A DNA stretch of 36,095 nt from Glomus cerebriforme (Eukaryota > Glomeromycota > Glomeromycetes > Glomerales > Glomeraceae): positions 39,111 through 75,205 of the forward strand of contig QKYT01000405.1 of the NCBI GenBank assembly GCA_003550305.1, read 5' to 3'. The notes below the pieces were generated by a model that was given only the letters and a program-made list of their open reading frames with translations, was not told where the DNA came from and searched no databases. Positions 1-11,798 of this stretch are shown piece after piece. Each line of letters starts with the position of its first letter. Within the stretch, counting starts at the first letter, position 1. The position numbers were made by a program, and so were the translations under genes.

Positions 1-60
1 CTATATTATCGACAACTCATTAAATTGACAAAGTTTGATAATAACTTATTAAAAATTCGA

Positions 61-190
61 GTTTGACCCGGTCGAGTCCAAGTTCGATTTATAAAAATGG
101 ATGANCCGAGTATTTAACGGATCTTTCCTTTTTTTATTCGGATCAAGTCGAATATTTTCTCAAAACCCGACCCGACTTGACCCGGTAGGG
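61..190. repeat. GC-rich phrase repeat (GACCCGR units)
   Basis: Within AT-rich DNA this stretch carries repeated hexamer/heptamer phrases: GACCCGGTCGAG near 65, GATCAAGTCGAAT near 144 and GACCCGACTTGACCCGG near 167. Units occur in both orientations, so parts can fold on each other. It does not look like protein-coding sequence, although an open frame crosses it. It sits where the upstream part of the kinase-tail gene would be expected, so it may have replaced or invaded that gene. It resembles the GC-rich phrases at 5980, 9634, 11160 and 36060. Confidence 0.5.
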
Positions 191-199
191 GCACTACTA

Positions 200-498
200 T
201 CTAGTAGGTTACTGAATTTTAAAAATCTTCCTGAACCAAAAAATTCCGATGATTATTATGAACAAAATGACGATATAATAAACAAGGAATATTCAGGTAT
301 TAAATCTTATTTTTTTTTTTACTTAAAAAACAATTTAAATTATCTAATAAAATTTATTTATCAAATAGAATCTTTACAAATTGATATTTCTCAATGGAAA
401 ATTAATGTTAATGCAGGTATTTATTAAATTCATCGTCTTTGATTTATTTTGTTAACTAATAAACTTATTATTATATTACAGAAGAAAGAAATAATTAA
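200..498 (+). pseudogene. C-terminal tail of a TKL protein-kinase-type gene, 5' truncated
   Basis: Three small exons can be read. Exon 1 ends at 296 and contains LPEPKNSDDYYEQNDD; an intron at 297-368 (72 nt, GTATTA...ATAG) follows; exon 2 is 369-416 (ESLQIDISQWKI); an intron at 417-481 follows; the last exon ends with TAA at 496-498. Removing the first intron joins EYS to ESLQIDISQ, which I recognise as the acidic tail that follows the kinase domain in many Rhizophagus TKL kinases (from memory, not searched). No kinase domain is visible; the DNA upstream is a GC-rich repeat. The first intron is a multiple of three with no stop, so the open frame runs through it. Probably a relic; it could still be the end of a gene that begins before the window. 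Confidence 0.5.
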
Positions 499-1021
499 TT
501 ATTCATAATTTTAAAAATTCTCTGTCTATATAATTTTTATATATTGTATTTAAGTTATAAAATTATTATTTAATCCATCTCTTATGTATCATTAAAATGA
601 CTAGAAAAAATCTATACCGTAGATCTCCGAAAAAAAGCAGAATTTTATTATACTAAATCATAACAAACAATAAGAATTAAAATTTTTTTTTATTGAATTG
701 ATTAAAATGAGTGATGGGAATGAATTTCAATTTGTAACGGTAACAATATAAATAAAAGAATGCTCATATAAAATAACAATTACTTTGTATGTTATTTTAG
801 TTTTTTCTTAACACTTTCATAGTCTAATAAACTCAAATTGAATTTTGATCTTTGTATTTTTCTGCTCTGGTATATTAAAAATTCACTTCGTTTCTTTCAT
901 TTAATTTTTCCTCAAGAAATATTTATTCAATGATGCAATAAAATAAATTACATAATATTAGTATTTTCAAAATAAAATAATAAAACGCCCATTAAAATTT
1001 TAATTAGATTTCACACACAAC
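499..1021. other. AT-rich spacer, nothing recognised
   Basis: No open frame of note, no convincing repeat and no RNA gene seen. Confidence 0.5.
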
Positions 1022-1715
1022 TTAAGGAATATATTCTTTCTCAACTTCCACTGGTTGTTCCTTTTCATCATTTGCGACTTCTTTCCTTTTTTCGTTATTA
1101 TTTTCATTTTGTTGATTAAATAATAATGCTTCAATAATTAATTCAAGATTCCCATTATATTTTTTTTTATTAATTCTTCTAAATTATCATTAACAAATCC
1201 CGTTGACGTCTATGATAATATCTACCAAACCCACTACCACGAGAAGAAGCGGTACGATCACATCTACTGTTATGATGAGATCTAAAAACGATAATATGAA
1301 TTACATTCACCAAATCTTTCACGTCTTCTATGTAACCAAAGATTTCTTGTGTTGATCACAACAATTTCGTTTTCTTCATAATCACTATTTTCTTGATTTT
1401 CTTGATTTTTCTTGGTGGAATGGCTTTTTCCTTGTACATTGTTATTATTAACGGATTCAAATGTATTTTAGAAGTTTCCCCAGGAATTTCTTGATACGAA
1501 TATTGTTCTTGACTAAAAANANGNACATCAACTTCATCAGTTATGATAACATNNTTGTAATTAGAGTTAGTTTTATGTTCATTATTATTACTTGAATCTT
1601 CAATTTGAATGGCCGATACACCATTGATTAAATTGAAGTTTCTTCAACAACAACAGTATCAATTGATTTTTCTCTATCAATACATTATTATCATTAGCAT
1701 TTGAATAGCTAGTTA
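1022..1715 (-). pseudogene. Broken low-complexity gene, Asn/Glu-rich with an Arg/Gly/Ser patch
   Basis: On the minus strand a coherent protein is spread over several frames. In order it has an acidic Asn-rich part (NGVSAIQIEDSSNNNEHK), a stretch with YSYQEIPGETSK, a Lys/Glu-rich part (KKNQENQENSDYEENE), an Arg/Ser/Gly patch (near 1200-1290: DRTASSRGSGFGRYYHRRQR), and a C-terminal NGNLELIIEALLFNQQNE...VEVEKEYIP ending with TAA at 1022-1024. At least four frame changes or stops interrupt it, and six Ns lie at 1520-1554, so some breaks may be sequence errors. RG/Ser-rich patches are common in RNA-binding proteins, but no folded RNA-binding domain is visible; function unknown. Confidence 0.4.
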
Positions 1716-3385
1716 AAACAAATATAATAGTATTGTTATTATCGAACTTATTACGTTCGCAGTACGTTTGTTATTACTTAATACACTGAATTAGCTTTAT
1801 TGACATAAAAAAAGGATTACTTAATGATTATCTTAAAGATCATTGCGGCCGATAGTAAACATCCAGCATGTTGCTGATCAGCCGTCACATTCTTTTCCGT
1901 TCAAAAAAATGAAATTCCAAAAATCTTATAGATCTTCCAAAGTTTTAAATTTAATTTAAATTCTGTTTTATTTAGATTATGAGTTGATTAGACTCATAAT
2001 ATATTTCAAAATTCAACAATTCTGTATATAACTGATTCTAATAAATATTAATAATAAATATCATGAAAGTATTACATTTGTTATGCTAAATTTTGACTAT
2101 TGGTTATCATAATCATGAGACTTGACACATCCACCCTATCATAATTATAATTTATGCACAACAAATTTATTCTTTTTAGGAAATTTAATTTTTATTTTTT
2201 TTTATCATTATTTGTTAGCAAGCAAGAATGACCGATAAACTGTAAGGCGATTAGGCAAATGATTCGTAACTATCGTGTTCGTGTCATATTGTCATATTAT
2301 CAGATTAAGTCATAACTAACGTTAATTATTATACATGACACTATGTTAAAAAACTATGAACACTAACTTTGAGTTTTAAACTGTGACTCATATAATATAA
2401 ATCATATTGATATATTGAGTCATTGGTGAGTTACATGTATAGCCTTCACATTATGATAGCTTTTTATATTAGTTAAAATCAATTATAAACTAAATAAACT
2501 AAAAAACAAAGGAAAAAATAATTAAAAGCAGCAAAAAGTTTGTCAGTATCACTATATTGTTTATTTAAAAAACCAATTAGAGAATAAGAAATGTTAAAAC
2601 ATTTATGAAAAAAATGGATTTTTCATAAATCAGCAAATTTGCCCGATTATAATCATCCATTTTTTTTTTTAATTCCATCAATATGGAAAGTGGTTCCAGG
2701 AGACAAAGTAAAATATTAATTAGTTATCTATTACGAAAAAAAAATGTTAAATTATCTACTAAAATTACTTTATCACATCTTTTGTTCCAAATTAGTTTTC
2801 GAATATCCTTATTTTCTCAATAATTCTCTCATTGAATCTCCACTTTTTTCCACATTTCGTAAATGATCTCAATATTCTTGGCACTTTTCTTATTATCTGT
2901 CAGTATACCTTTCTTTTTTGTATAATTTTTTCAAATTGTTCTTTCCATTTTTTTTTCCTATGCATCTCCATTTTTTGACTTTCTTCTCATTTCTTTATCT
3001 TCTTTTTGTTCATTGAAATCTCTCTCAAATGATTTGTTTCACTAAATCTCATAAAATCCAATTTTAGAGAAAGCAGGTTTCGGGTTTTAGTGTTTTACAG
3101 ATATACTTTGGTGTTTCAACCGGTAACTTGTACTACTTTGTTAACAATGGTATCTTCAGAGTTACTGGATAGGACTATAGAGAAAAATAAAATTATGATA
3201 ATAATATAATTAGATGTTTGATGAGTCACATCATGCAAAAAAAAAAAAATTTCGATTTTATGGATTTTATGATTACATAATTTTCTGTACCATGATTTTT
3301 CTCCTAGTATTCAAAACTAGTCAAAATCCATAACAGATTATGCATGATCAAAATTTCGGTAAATTAATGTAAGATTACGAAAAAA
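1716..3385. other. AT-rich spacer without recognised genes
   Basis: No recognisable coding sequence. A minus-strand Lys-rich stretch at about 2790-3060 could be the trace of a decayed gene, but I recognise no family and stops interrupt it. Homopolymer A/T runs are frequent. No structured RNA seen. Confidence 0.4.
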
Positions 3386-4350
3386 TTGCAAAATCGTACT
3401 ATGATCAATCACGTGCTGGTTGTGATATTTAGAGCAATGCTTATTACTCATCTTATCTTTAGATTATCCCCATTATTGTGTCAGCTCTGTTACATGGCTA
3501 TAGACCACAATGAACACATTGGAAATTGTGATTTTTACTTTAACGCGTTGAATAATTTTATTGACAAATTTAAATCAATTTTATATAATTCTTTTTTATC
3601 TTTATTGTTAACCACACCAATTTTCCAATTGTCAACATTTATTAAATTCGTCCCCTTTATTTGACCACATTCATAATTCGTTGTCTAAAGATAAACATCN
3701 ACTTTATCTTATAGTTCACAATTATATTCCTGTATGTCTATCAAATCTTTTTAAAGCCTTCACGGTAACAAACCCAAATCCTACAAAGGACCTCTTATAT
3801 CATACTTGTCCTCTTTTACCAAAGAACTGTATAAAATAATATGGACTCCTCGTACTAAAGCGTTCAAAGAGTTTGAATCTTCGTTAGGCATCACCAAATC
3901 TTCCAAAAAATTTTATAACAGGANACCGTCTACTTCAAATGTTTCTTCTGTTCAAATTTTCCCGTCACCCCCGAGACCTCTATTAGTAAACCCGAATTCC
4001 TGGTTACTTTGGGCCTCCTCGAATTTCCTTCACGCTGGAACATGGACTCTACACAGAGATAATAATAATTTTTTTTCTTCTTTATCTTTAAATAATTTAG
4101 ATCAATTTCTTTTTCTTTCTCAATTTTTCAATGTACTGTACTGTACCGTTTCGTAATTTTTCCTCTTTCCCTTTCCCTTAATGCAGTAGCATATGCTAAT
4201 TCTTTTCAAGAATAGCAGCTGTCAGGTACGCTAGACATAGGTATAGAGTAGCTTTTATGTAGATACCAGTTTTATTTTTTTAATATTTACTGTATTCATA
4301 ATATTTTCCTACACCTTTGCTGTATTCGATAAAAATAAAAATAAAATAAA
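3386..4350 (+). mobile_element. LINE (non-LTR retrotransposon) 3' end, 5' truncated and frameshifted
   Basis: The first frame (3386-3664) holds a zinc-knuckle-like motif, CQLCYMAIDHNEHIGNC (C-x2-C-x8-H-x3-C), as found after the reverse transcriptase in LINE ORF2 proteins. At about 3662 the frame changes to one with VHNYIPVCLSNLFKAFT, and at about 3803 to SSFTKELYKIIWTPRTKAFK and FEFESSLGITKSSKKF-like sequence, typical of the extreme C-terminus of Rhizophagus LINE ORF2 (from memory). No reverse transcriptase or endonuclease core is present. The copy ends in an untranslated region and an A-rich tail at 4331-4350. This is what 5' truncation during target-primed reverse transcription would leave. 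Ns lie at 3700 and 3924. Not functional. Confidence 0.5.
4331..4350 (+). repeat. A-rich tail (AAAAT)n, likely LINE 3' end
   Basis: AAAAATAAAAATAAAATAAA closes the element just upstream. LINEs often end in a short A-rich microsatellite created during insertion. In an AT-rich genome the run alone is weak evidence. Confidence 0.35.
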
Positions 4351-7255
4351 TATCTTCAGATTAGTAGTTGTAGAGCAAACCCCAGAGTAATAGTACACAA
4401 AATATCAAGTATTTCTATTTTTACTGCAATACTTGCATAAGATGTGTACATGATGTCTCAATTGACATTTTTTTTTTGCATGACGTGTACAATATATATT
4501 TGTGAACTTTCCTAGTATTTTATTATATAAATAAAATAACTATTACTATATACCAAAATTAAATGCTTTATATATTATTCCAAAGCCTCACTCTATATTC
4601 AAAAATTCTTTATAATTATTTAATATTTACAGTATTTAAAAAAAATATGATTTTGAAAAAAAAATTCCAAGTTATCAATTGTAAGTTAATCTTCCCATAC
4701 AGAAAAAATTAAATATTCATTTTATCATAATGATAAATTTCGAGATAAGTTAAAAAATTTTTTTTTTTTCTCTTTTGAATGATTCTTATCCAACGATTCT
4801 TGGGCGTTTACTATAATAAATTATTTTAATAATTAATTAGATAATTTCATAAGCAAAAAAATTTAGTTGTATAAGGGTTTAGAAATTGAGAAATTTTAGC
4901 TTTATTGAACCTTCTCTACAGTATATAAAGAAGAGAAATCAAAACTAATATCGGCTTTAAGACTAACTTTAAACCTTTCCTATATATATAAAAGTTGGAT
5001 TATATGCTGATTGTGCCAGAGCTAAATTGAATCAGGTGTGAATTTGTTAGTAACTGAAATCGAAGCACTAAATCTATCAATGTAGATACAGGTTAATTGG
5101 TCGTAATGGCATAAAAGCTAAGGGTGTTTTCATAAAAAGAGTGTCCTTGAGTACATTCCTTTATTACACATTGCATCTATTATCCAATAAATATTTGCGA
5201 GGCAGAAATAAATTGATTAACAACTCTCGGTGATCTTTGTTAAAAGCAGCGGGAATGATGACTCTAGAAGGATAGCGGACTCAATTTTAAACGCTTTAGG
5301 ATGTTTCATCCGAAACCTTTCCAGTCGTCACTTTCATATTCTTTGGTGATATGGAATCAATTAACGTCTGTAACGTTACAAACATGTCTGAAATTTTACA
5401 TGCATGAAATGGGTTATTAGTTATTCCAGCCGGTTTTTATGTTAAGCCAAAAGGTTATTCATTTACCTGATGCGTTTGTAAGGTTTTCTAAGCGAAAAGG
5501 TGGTTACACAAAAATGAGTAATGGTTTTTTCGTAATTATTAATAATATTTTAATTTTTTTTATTCATCTTTGAGTCTTGGGATTTAAAGCAAAAAAAAAA
5601 AAAGAGTAACGAAACCATAATAAACACACTTTTAAATTCGCCTAGAAATTCATTCAGAATCATCGTTTCTGAAGAAAAAAAAAAAGACCGTCAGTTTATC
5701 AAAGCCAAAGCAAAGAAAAAGAAACATTATCGAACATATTATTTATTTCCGATTTTCTAAGAATTATGTCAGATATGAAAGTTTTTTGAATATCTTTTAC
5801 GAAAACGGATATTTTTTTATGACAAATTTCATATGTCCGATATATACTACATCCACCGTCATACCTTACAGTACATACATTCCATGCAAATAAATTAAGC
5901 TTAACTGCAAATAATTTATAATCATTCCAACTTGGTAGTTCATGGTTTGTTAACTGCACGTAAATTTTTGCTCAACATTTCGGTTCGGTAATTCAACCGT
6001 TACCGATCGACAATTACCAAAAACTGAACTGAATTACTAAAGTAGTTGCTCCGTGCGTCTAATAATAAACAATAAAAAGGTTAGAATAAATTAATGAAAA
6101 AAAAATATATATGTTAATTGAGAAATACATTTCTTTTTTAATATATTATATTTTTTTTTGATGTAAAAAATGAAGGAAATACATTTCCCATTTTTGAAAA
6201 ACATTTTATAATTATGCTTTAGATTATTTTTATCACTATTTCATGTTTTGATTCTAACCTTACTTAAAAATGGGAAATACAGTACGTTTTTGATAAGAAA
6301 TAAATATATTCAAGAAATCCTGTTATTGAAAATAATATTTTGATTTATATTTACATTACATAATGATAGATTTATAAATTTATTAATTTCTAATCGAATT
6401 TTCTCTGTATATGTTCTTTTTGTAAAAAAAAAAATTTGTAAATAAATTGTTAAGAAAAAAAAAATCCATTAAATCTATTGATTACATCGATTGATTAAAG
6501 CAAAATATAATATTAAATAGAGATTAAATGAATTTTTGAATATTTAATCATATAAATATTTATATCAGATCATTTTACGGTCCGGTCTTGGTAGGGATGA
6601 AAGACACATTTAACAAAAACAAATGAAAATAAATTCCTAAATAAATCAATGAATGAATGAAGATTAAAAAGGATGTTACTATTTTTATTTGGATTCACAT
6701 AACAAAATTCCTTAAAATAATTGTTAAACTCGTATAATTGATTGTAACCGATTTACAAAATTTTTTTTTTTTTAAAAAAAAACAAAGAAAACAAAGAAAA
6801 ACAATACTTATATTTTCGTGATCATCTATGATGATTTTATAGAGGTTAAAAAGATTTTAAAAGATGGAAAAAGAAAATTCTTTTTAAAGATGAAAAAAGA
6901 AATCGATTGATTTAATTTTAATATGGAACTTTAAAATTTAAAAAGGAGTTGTTTTAATTCGTTGATTTTTATTGTTAAATTTATTAAACTATTCTCCGTT
7001 TAAAGTTCCGGAATATACCGATAAAGAATAAATATACTCCTTAAGTATGTTTAAAATGGGCTTAAAATAGTTTAAAAATAGACTAATATAAACTTCCTTT
7101 TATTTTTTTTTAAAAAAAAATAAATTTTACTCGTCATTGAATGAATTATAAAGTTTTTGTGCACAATCGTCAGATAATAATGGGGAAGGAATGTTGATCA
7201 AAAAAATTCGTTCTTTACGTCACAAGAATGCAAATAATGTTATACAAACTATGAA
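4351..7255. other. Mostly noncoding; a GC-richer patch and one unrecognised open frame
   Basis: At 5070-5530 the base composition is less AT-rich than its surroundings. A plus-strand frame starts open (LIGRNGIKAKGVFIKRVSLS and on) and then meets seven stops; I do not recognise it. On the minus strand 5699-5959 is open for 86 codons (ELPSWNDYKLFAVKLNLFAW; KDIQKTFISDIILRKSEI) and also resembles nothing I know. Each could be chance or a decayed exon. The rest is A/T runs without recognisable features. Confidence 0.35.
5978..6036. repeat. GC-rich phrase repeat (TTCGGTTCGGTAATTC type)
   Basis: The sequence reads TTTCGGTTCGGTAATTCAAC, then CGTTACCGATCGACAATTACC, then AACTGAACTGAATTAC. Short words occur together with their reverse complements (CGGTAA / TTACCG, GGTAATT / AATTACC), so the stretch is partly self-complementary. 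It stands out from the flanking poly-A/T DNA and resembles the other GC-rich phrases in this window. Confidence 0.45.
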
Positions 7256-7264
7256 ATGAAAAAA

Positions 7265-7278
7265 AAAACATATATAAG
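7265..7278 (+). promoter_or_regulatory. Candidate TATA element and pyrimidine-rich leader of the methyltransferase
   Basis: An ACATATATAAGTATG stretch lies about 260 bp upstream of the start, followed by a strongly pyrimidine-rich strand (7320-7500) such as TTCTTTCTTTGTTTCTTTT. An open frame from 7256 to 7537 overlaps the methyltransferase start in another frame; if transcribed it would be an overlapping upstream ORF, but it is low-complexity and probably chance. Confidence 0.25.
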
Positions 7279-7529
7279 TATGAGAAATTTCGTGCGTACA
7301 TATATTTACAATTACCAGGAACGATTTCTTTCTTTGTTTCTTTTAATTCTATTTTTTTTTCCTATAAAAACATCGTTTTTTTTAGTCTTAATCTTTTATA
7401 ATTTTCAATTTCTTTCTTTGAAAAATTATTTACCTTCGTTTTCATTTTGCCTCTCATTTCCATGTTTAATTATAATAACATCACCCTTCTTCAAAACATT
7501 AAACAATCATTTATTGTATGTTAATAATA

Positions 7530-8471
7530 ATGGGTAATAAATTATCATATTTTAAATTTCTAAAAAAGAAACGGAATAAACCTAATTATGGAAACTACAT
7601 AATAAAAGTTAATGATTTGCAAATTGATAGAATACAACAAATGCATCACATATTAAAAGTATGTTGCAATAATAAGAATTTTTTCTCTCCAATATCGAAC
7701 GATTTATCACGTGGTATCAAAGTTTTGGATGTTGGGGCGGGTCCAGGCACGTGGATATTTGACATGAGTTCGGATTATCGTAAATCCGAATTTACGGGAA
7801 TAGAGATACAATCATTTATGTTACCAACTATTCATCCATTAAATACATCATTTAAAAATGTTGATATATTAAAAGGATTACCATTTTCACCTAATTCGTT
7901 CGATTTCATTCATATGAGATGTATGGTGTTGTGTTTTACTGAACAACAATATGAACAAATTGTAAGAGAGTTGGTTGATTTACTTAAACCGAATGGTTAT
8001 CTTGAATTAAGTGAACCTGAATTATGTTCAAGAAATATGGGTCCTATTTGTGAAAGATTTTCTATTGGAGGTAAGTTATAATATTATTAACTGTCGTGCA
8101 AAATAAATACATGTTAAAAATTTAATTTTTATTTTTTTTTTTTTTTTTTAGTGAGAGATATTTTAAGTTCGAAATCCATGGATCCTTTTGTAAACGAAAA
8201 ATTAGGCACATTATTAAATGACTTTGGATTACAAGAAATCAATCAAGAGGAAGTAGAACTTCCGTTAAGCGAATTGGATGGTAATATAGGAGCATTGTAT
8301 GGAGAAACCACATTTAATGGTCTAATTGGACTAAAGGATGAATTAGCAAATCAAATGAATTTAACAAGTAATGAAATTGATTCGTTAATAAATGATTATC
8401 GTGAAGAAATTAAATCAAGACGAATGTATAATAAATATACACGAGTTTATGGTAGAAAAATTATTGGATAA
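7530..8471 (+). CDS. SAM-dependent class I methyltransferase, two exons, possibly N-myristoylated
   Basis: Exon 1 is 7530-8070, the intron 8071-8151 (81 nt, GTAAGT...T-tract...TAG) and exon 2 8152-8471, giving 286 residues. SAM-binding motif I is VLDVGAGPGTW (about 65-75), the acidic ribose-binding position is in FTGIEI (88-93), then DILKGLPF (112-119), SFDFIHMR (123-130) and LLKPNGYLEL (151-160), a methyltransferase_11/25-type Rossmann fold. The helical C-terminus ends in TRVYGRKIIG. I start at the second ATG because it gives MGNKLS, a good N-myristoylation signal (Gly2, Ser6), followed by a Lys/Arg-rich stretch, and because relatives I remember also start MGN; an ATG 12 nt upstream is in frame. 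The substrate is not predictable; the N-terminus suggests a membrane-associated cytosolic enzyme. No frameshifts; probably functional. Confidence 0.88.
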
Positions 8472-8481
8472 ACAATTATCC

Positions 8482-8524
8482 CTTAAATGGTAAATTATTA
8501 TTTGCATATGATTTACCATTTGAG
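8482..8524 (+). other. 3' UTR hairpin just after the methyltransferase stop
   Basis: AAATGGTAAAT at 8485-8495 and ATTTACCATTT at 8511-8521 are perfect 11-bp inverted arms around a 15-nt loop. As RNA the stem extends by a U-G, a U-A and a C-G pair (8482-8484 with 8522-8524), giving 14 pairs. It begins 11 nt after the stop codon and is likely part of the mRNA 3' UTR. It could affect mRNA stability or 3' end formation, or be a remnant of a small inverted-repeat element. Confidence 0.5.
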
Positions 8525-11159
8525 TTATTTGACTTTTTTTTTTTTTTAAGAAAAAAAATTAATTATTTTATTTTATTCATTATTTTATTATTTTTATTTC
8601 ACGTGACATTTATTTGTTACACGACGCATTAATAAGTTTATACTAAGTATCGTTTTTCCGGTTTTCACTTTTTTGCTTATAATTTAGTGATACACAAAGT
8701 AGTGTAAAGTAGTGTAAAATTTCGTAACGTTTGAACTTTAAGATTATTAAGCACAATTAAGTATATTTTGAACTTTATTATATTAAAAATAAGCACAACA
8801 TTTTTATTTATAATATATTCATGGATAAAAATGGTTTAAGAAAGATATTTATTTCTTATCCGTTACACGCTTTTTTAATTGTTTTTTTTTTGTTATTTAA
8901 GGAAATTTATTTCGTTCAGTTCCAATTATAGTTATACTTTGTCAAATAATGAAAATAATAATAAATAATGGAAATACTTTGTGTAATATGATAAAATTTA
9001 AATATATATATATAAATATATATATATCGAATTATTTTAAGCTCTTTTATTTATTATTAATAGATTACCGTAAATAAATTGATAAACTGTAAATGATATA
9101 CTGTACGTGTAATTTGTGTAAGTATTTGAATATCAAAATAAATCTGCAAGTTACAAATATTATTACGACCATTCGCTTTATCATAGTTTTTTATAATAAG
9201 ATAATTCAAATTAATTGGGAGGAACTGTAACATTGTATCAAAATATGCTTAAAAAAAATATGGAGATTTTTTTTTTCAGCCATTTATTATTAGAGTTAAT
9301 GTAAGACACGGATGATTATTTGACAAATCGTCGGAAATACATTATGACAGATTTGGTGAATAGGTGTTTATTCAAAATTTTTCTTGGCAAATGTGGAGAA
9401 TTTTTAAATTAAATATTAATATTATATTATTTATATTATTTGTTAAAGGAGATTGGAATGTACCACCAGTAATTTTTATAAAATATTTTTGACATTTTAA
9501 TATTTAATTAGACGAGACTAGTAATAATACAAACAATTCTGAGTAGTTCTTCATTAAAGAAAAAAAATTCATTTTCCATGCATGGTTTTAATTTTAATTT
9601 CTACACTCATGTATAAGGGAGATGATACAGCATACGGATCGTCCGATCCGATCCGTCACAAAAGGTATCATTCGGGTAATCCCTCGAACAATCGTGTCAC
9701 ATTTTAAAGTTTATGACTCGTTATCAAATATTGTGAAATTTTCGATAATATTAAAATAAAATTGTGTTTGGACAGTTAATAAAAGAATTTTTGCATTATT
9801 TTGATATTTTCTTGTTACTATTGTTTTTTTGCGAACGAGTCAAAATATGTCACATGACTGCATAGTCACGGGATCAACTGCGAGATTATAACGTCATCCA
9901 TCAATCAATGATTATGAAAGTAAAGAATTTAATTGATATTTGAAATTAGTTAATAAAAAATAGTCTAAAAGGTATTTATTTAACTGGAAAAATGTTATAT
10001 AGATGATATCGGGTCATGATTTCAAAAATTTATTTAAAATAATTACTTCTTCAGATGATATCATGATATACATTTTGTTTTTATCATAATTCATTTTAAA
10101 TTTACAATTCAATATGTTGAATTACCTCAAAATTAATTAATAGTTTAAGATTATAGACGATAAAAAATTAGTGATTGATTGTATAATATATAACCTCCTC
10201 AATAAATAAACTACATTAATAAGGTGACAAAACACATTATTGTGAATTATAGTTAAGTAGTCATACGTAATTAATATAACAGGTGAGACTTTATTAAAAT
10301 TTAGGGAACCACTTTTGTCAAATAATACTTTCTGCTAATAAATACTTATTATTGTTTTATCTTACAACCAATATCGAAAGGAGATGATATTAACTATAAT
10401 AATACCTCCGGTATGATTTTTCATAGGAATACCATAATTGTGTTATATACTAGACGTAATTTACTTATATCAACCTATTTGTTATACACACAACTAATCA
10501 CTATTATTTATCTTCTTTTATGTTATCTATCTTTAGACTAAAGTCTAGTTGTAAAAATCTGTTTTATTTACATAATCTTATGTAACTACTTGAATACAAT
10601 GCATTTTATAGGAGATCAAAGTGTACAGTATATACCAAATTATATTAGAATGTACAAAATAGATAATGGGAGAGCATACGAGATGACCTTGTTCGTTAAC
10701 ATGAATTGCATAATAGAGGACTACAATATATGTTATGTAATATAAGGAAAAATAAAGGCATTATGGGATAGGAGATAATATCATAGTTAATGAGAAAGGC
10801 AACAAAGAAAAATTGAGTAATATAAATATATATATTTTTGGAAAGAACAAAACAAATAGGTTGTCATTATAAACAAAAGTGAAAAAACTTAATATTTGTG
10901 ATAGTTGGATCATGTTAACACTTTATGTCGATAAAAGAAGTATTCAATAATTCCGTATTCTAGTTACTCACTATACTTATGTAAGAAAACTTTATATTTT
11001 AGTTGTACTAAAATAATAATAATAATTTCTTTATGAATCATTTCCAGTCATTTTGCCAACATCAGGAAATTTTTTTAATGGATAAAAATCAATACAAATC
11101 ACATGACCTGTCTATCGATAAAAATCAGACTCATCAAGTAATATCGATATGGAACAAAT
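8525..11159. other. Gene-poor AT-rich spacer
   Basis: No coding sequence recognised on either strand. It includes an AT-dinucleotide tract at about 9001-9028 and a GC-rich phrase at 9634-9656 (listed separately). No tRNA-like sequence seen. Confidence 0.45.
9634..9656. repeat. GC-rich palindromic phrase (GGATCG/CGATCC)
   Basis: ACGGATCG at 9634-9641 and CGATCCGT at 9649-9656 form inverted arms around TCCGATC, itself another copy of the same word. It is isolated in AT-rich DNA. Confidence 0.45.
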
Positions 11160-11212
11160 CGGATATCTGCATCTGATATTTTTAGGCGGATGGATCCGTT
11201 AACGAATCCGAA
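11160..11212. repeat. GC-rich phrase repeat (CGGAT/ATCCG)
   Basis: CGGATATCTGCATCTGATAT is followed by GGCGGATGGATCCGTTAACG and AATCCGAATGG. CGGAT words face ATCCG words, and GGATCC and GTTAAC palindromes lie inside. It borders the hAT relic on its 5' side, where the preceding part of the transposase should be. Confidence 0.4.
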
Positions 11213-11219
11213 TGGTAAT

Positions 11220-11798
11220 AATCCTAGGAAGTTTATTTTGTTTTTTTTTTTGAAATTTGAGTTTCTGGATCTTATTAGACGTGTAATAGCAATTGTCACA
11301 GACAACGGATCAAATATGAAGGCAGTATTTCCTATTTTAATTCAAACCAATGTGAAGCTATTCGACGACTCCCATGCATGGCTCGTACACTCCAGTTAGC
11401 AATTGGAAAAGGGGCACCTGTGGAAATTCTAATAGCTCGTGCAAAAAGATTAATAAATTTTTTTTTCAACACAAATGCAAATAGAAAGATTAGAAGAAGT
11501 TCAGCGTAAATTAAAATATGAGGATGTGGTGCATTGTATACAAGATGTACAGACATGTTGGAATTCTTCATACTATGCATGGGATCGTCTTTTTTATCTC
11601 AAAGATGTGATAATTCAACTTCAAGCTGATTTATATACAAGCACAAGTAATGATAAAAATAAATTGGTTGATGTTTTACTTCCATTTGAGGAAGCAACAC
11701 GAAAATTTTCAGGAGGATCTTATGTAAAATTTTTGTTGGCAAATCCGGCCAATGATATTTTGCCATCACTACTAACCAATCAATGTCGAGTCACGTGA
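11220..11798 (+). mobile_element. hAT-family transposase fragment, frameshifted
   Basis: Three pieces in alternating frames make one protein. The first (to about 11350) contains VIAIVTDNGSNMKAVFPIL, the region of a catalytic Asp in hAT transposases (TDNGSNM). The second (about 11354-11465) has PCMARTLQLAIGKGAPVEIL, matching the usual C-A-H-x-L-x-L-A-I block with its His replaced by Arg. The third (11475-11798) has IERLEEVQRKLKYEDVVHCI, DVQTCWNSSYYAWDRLFYL (the family has T-R-W-N-S; here Arg is Cys) and VDVLLPFEEATRKFSGGSY. The C-terminal dimerisation region and the N-terminal zinc finger are absent. No terminal inverted repeats found. A dead fragment. Confidence 0.75.

Noticed and set aside
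5070..5530. Possible decayed gene on the plus strand with seven stops compatible with C-to-T changes
   Set aside because: No recognisable protein family, and this many stops is no fewer than chance predicts for such AT content.
7256..7537. 93-codon hydrophobic open frame before the methyltransferase
   Set aside because: Low-complexity translation of a pyrimidine-rich leader, overlapping the real start in another frame.
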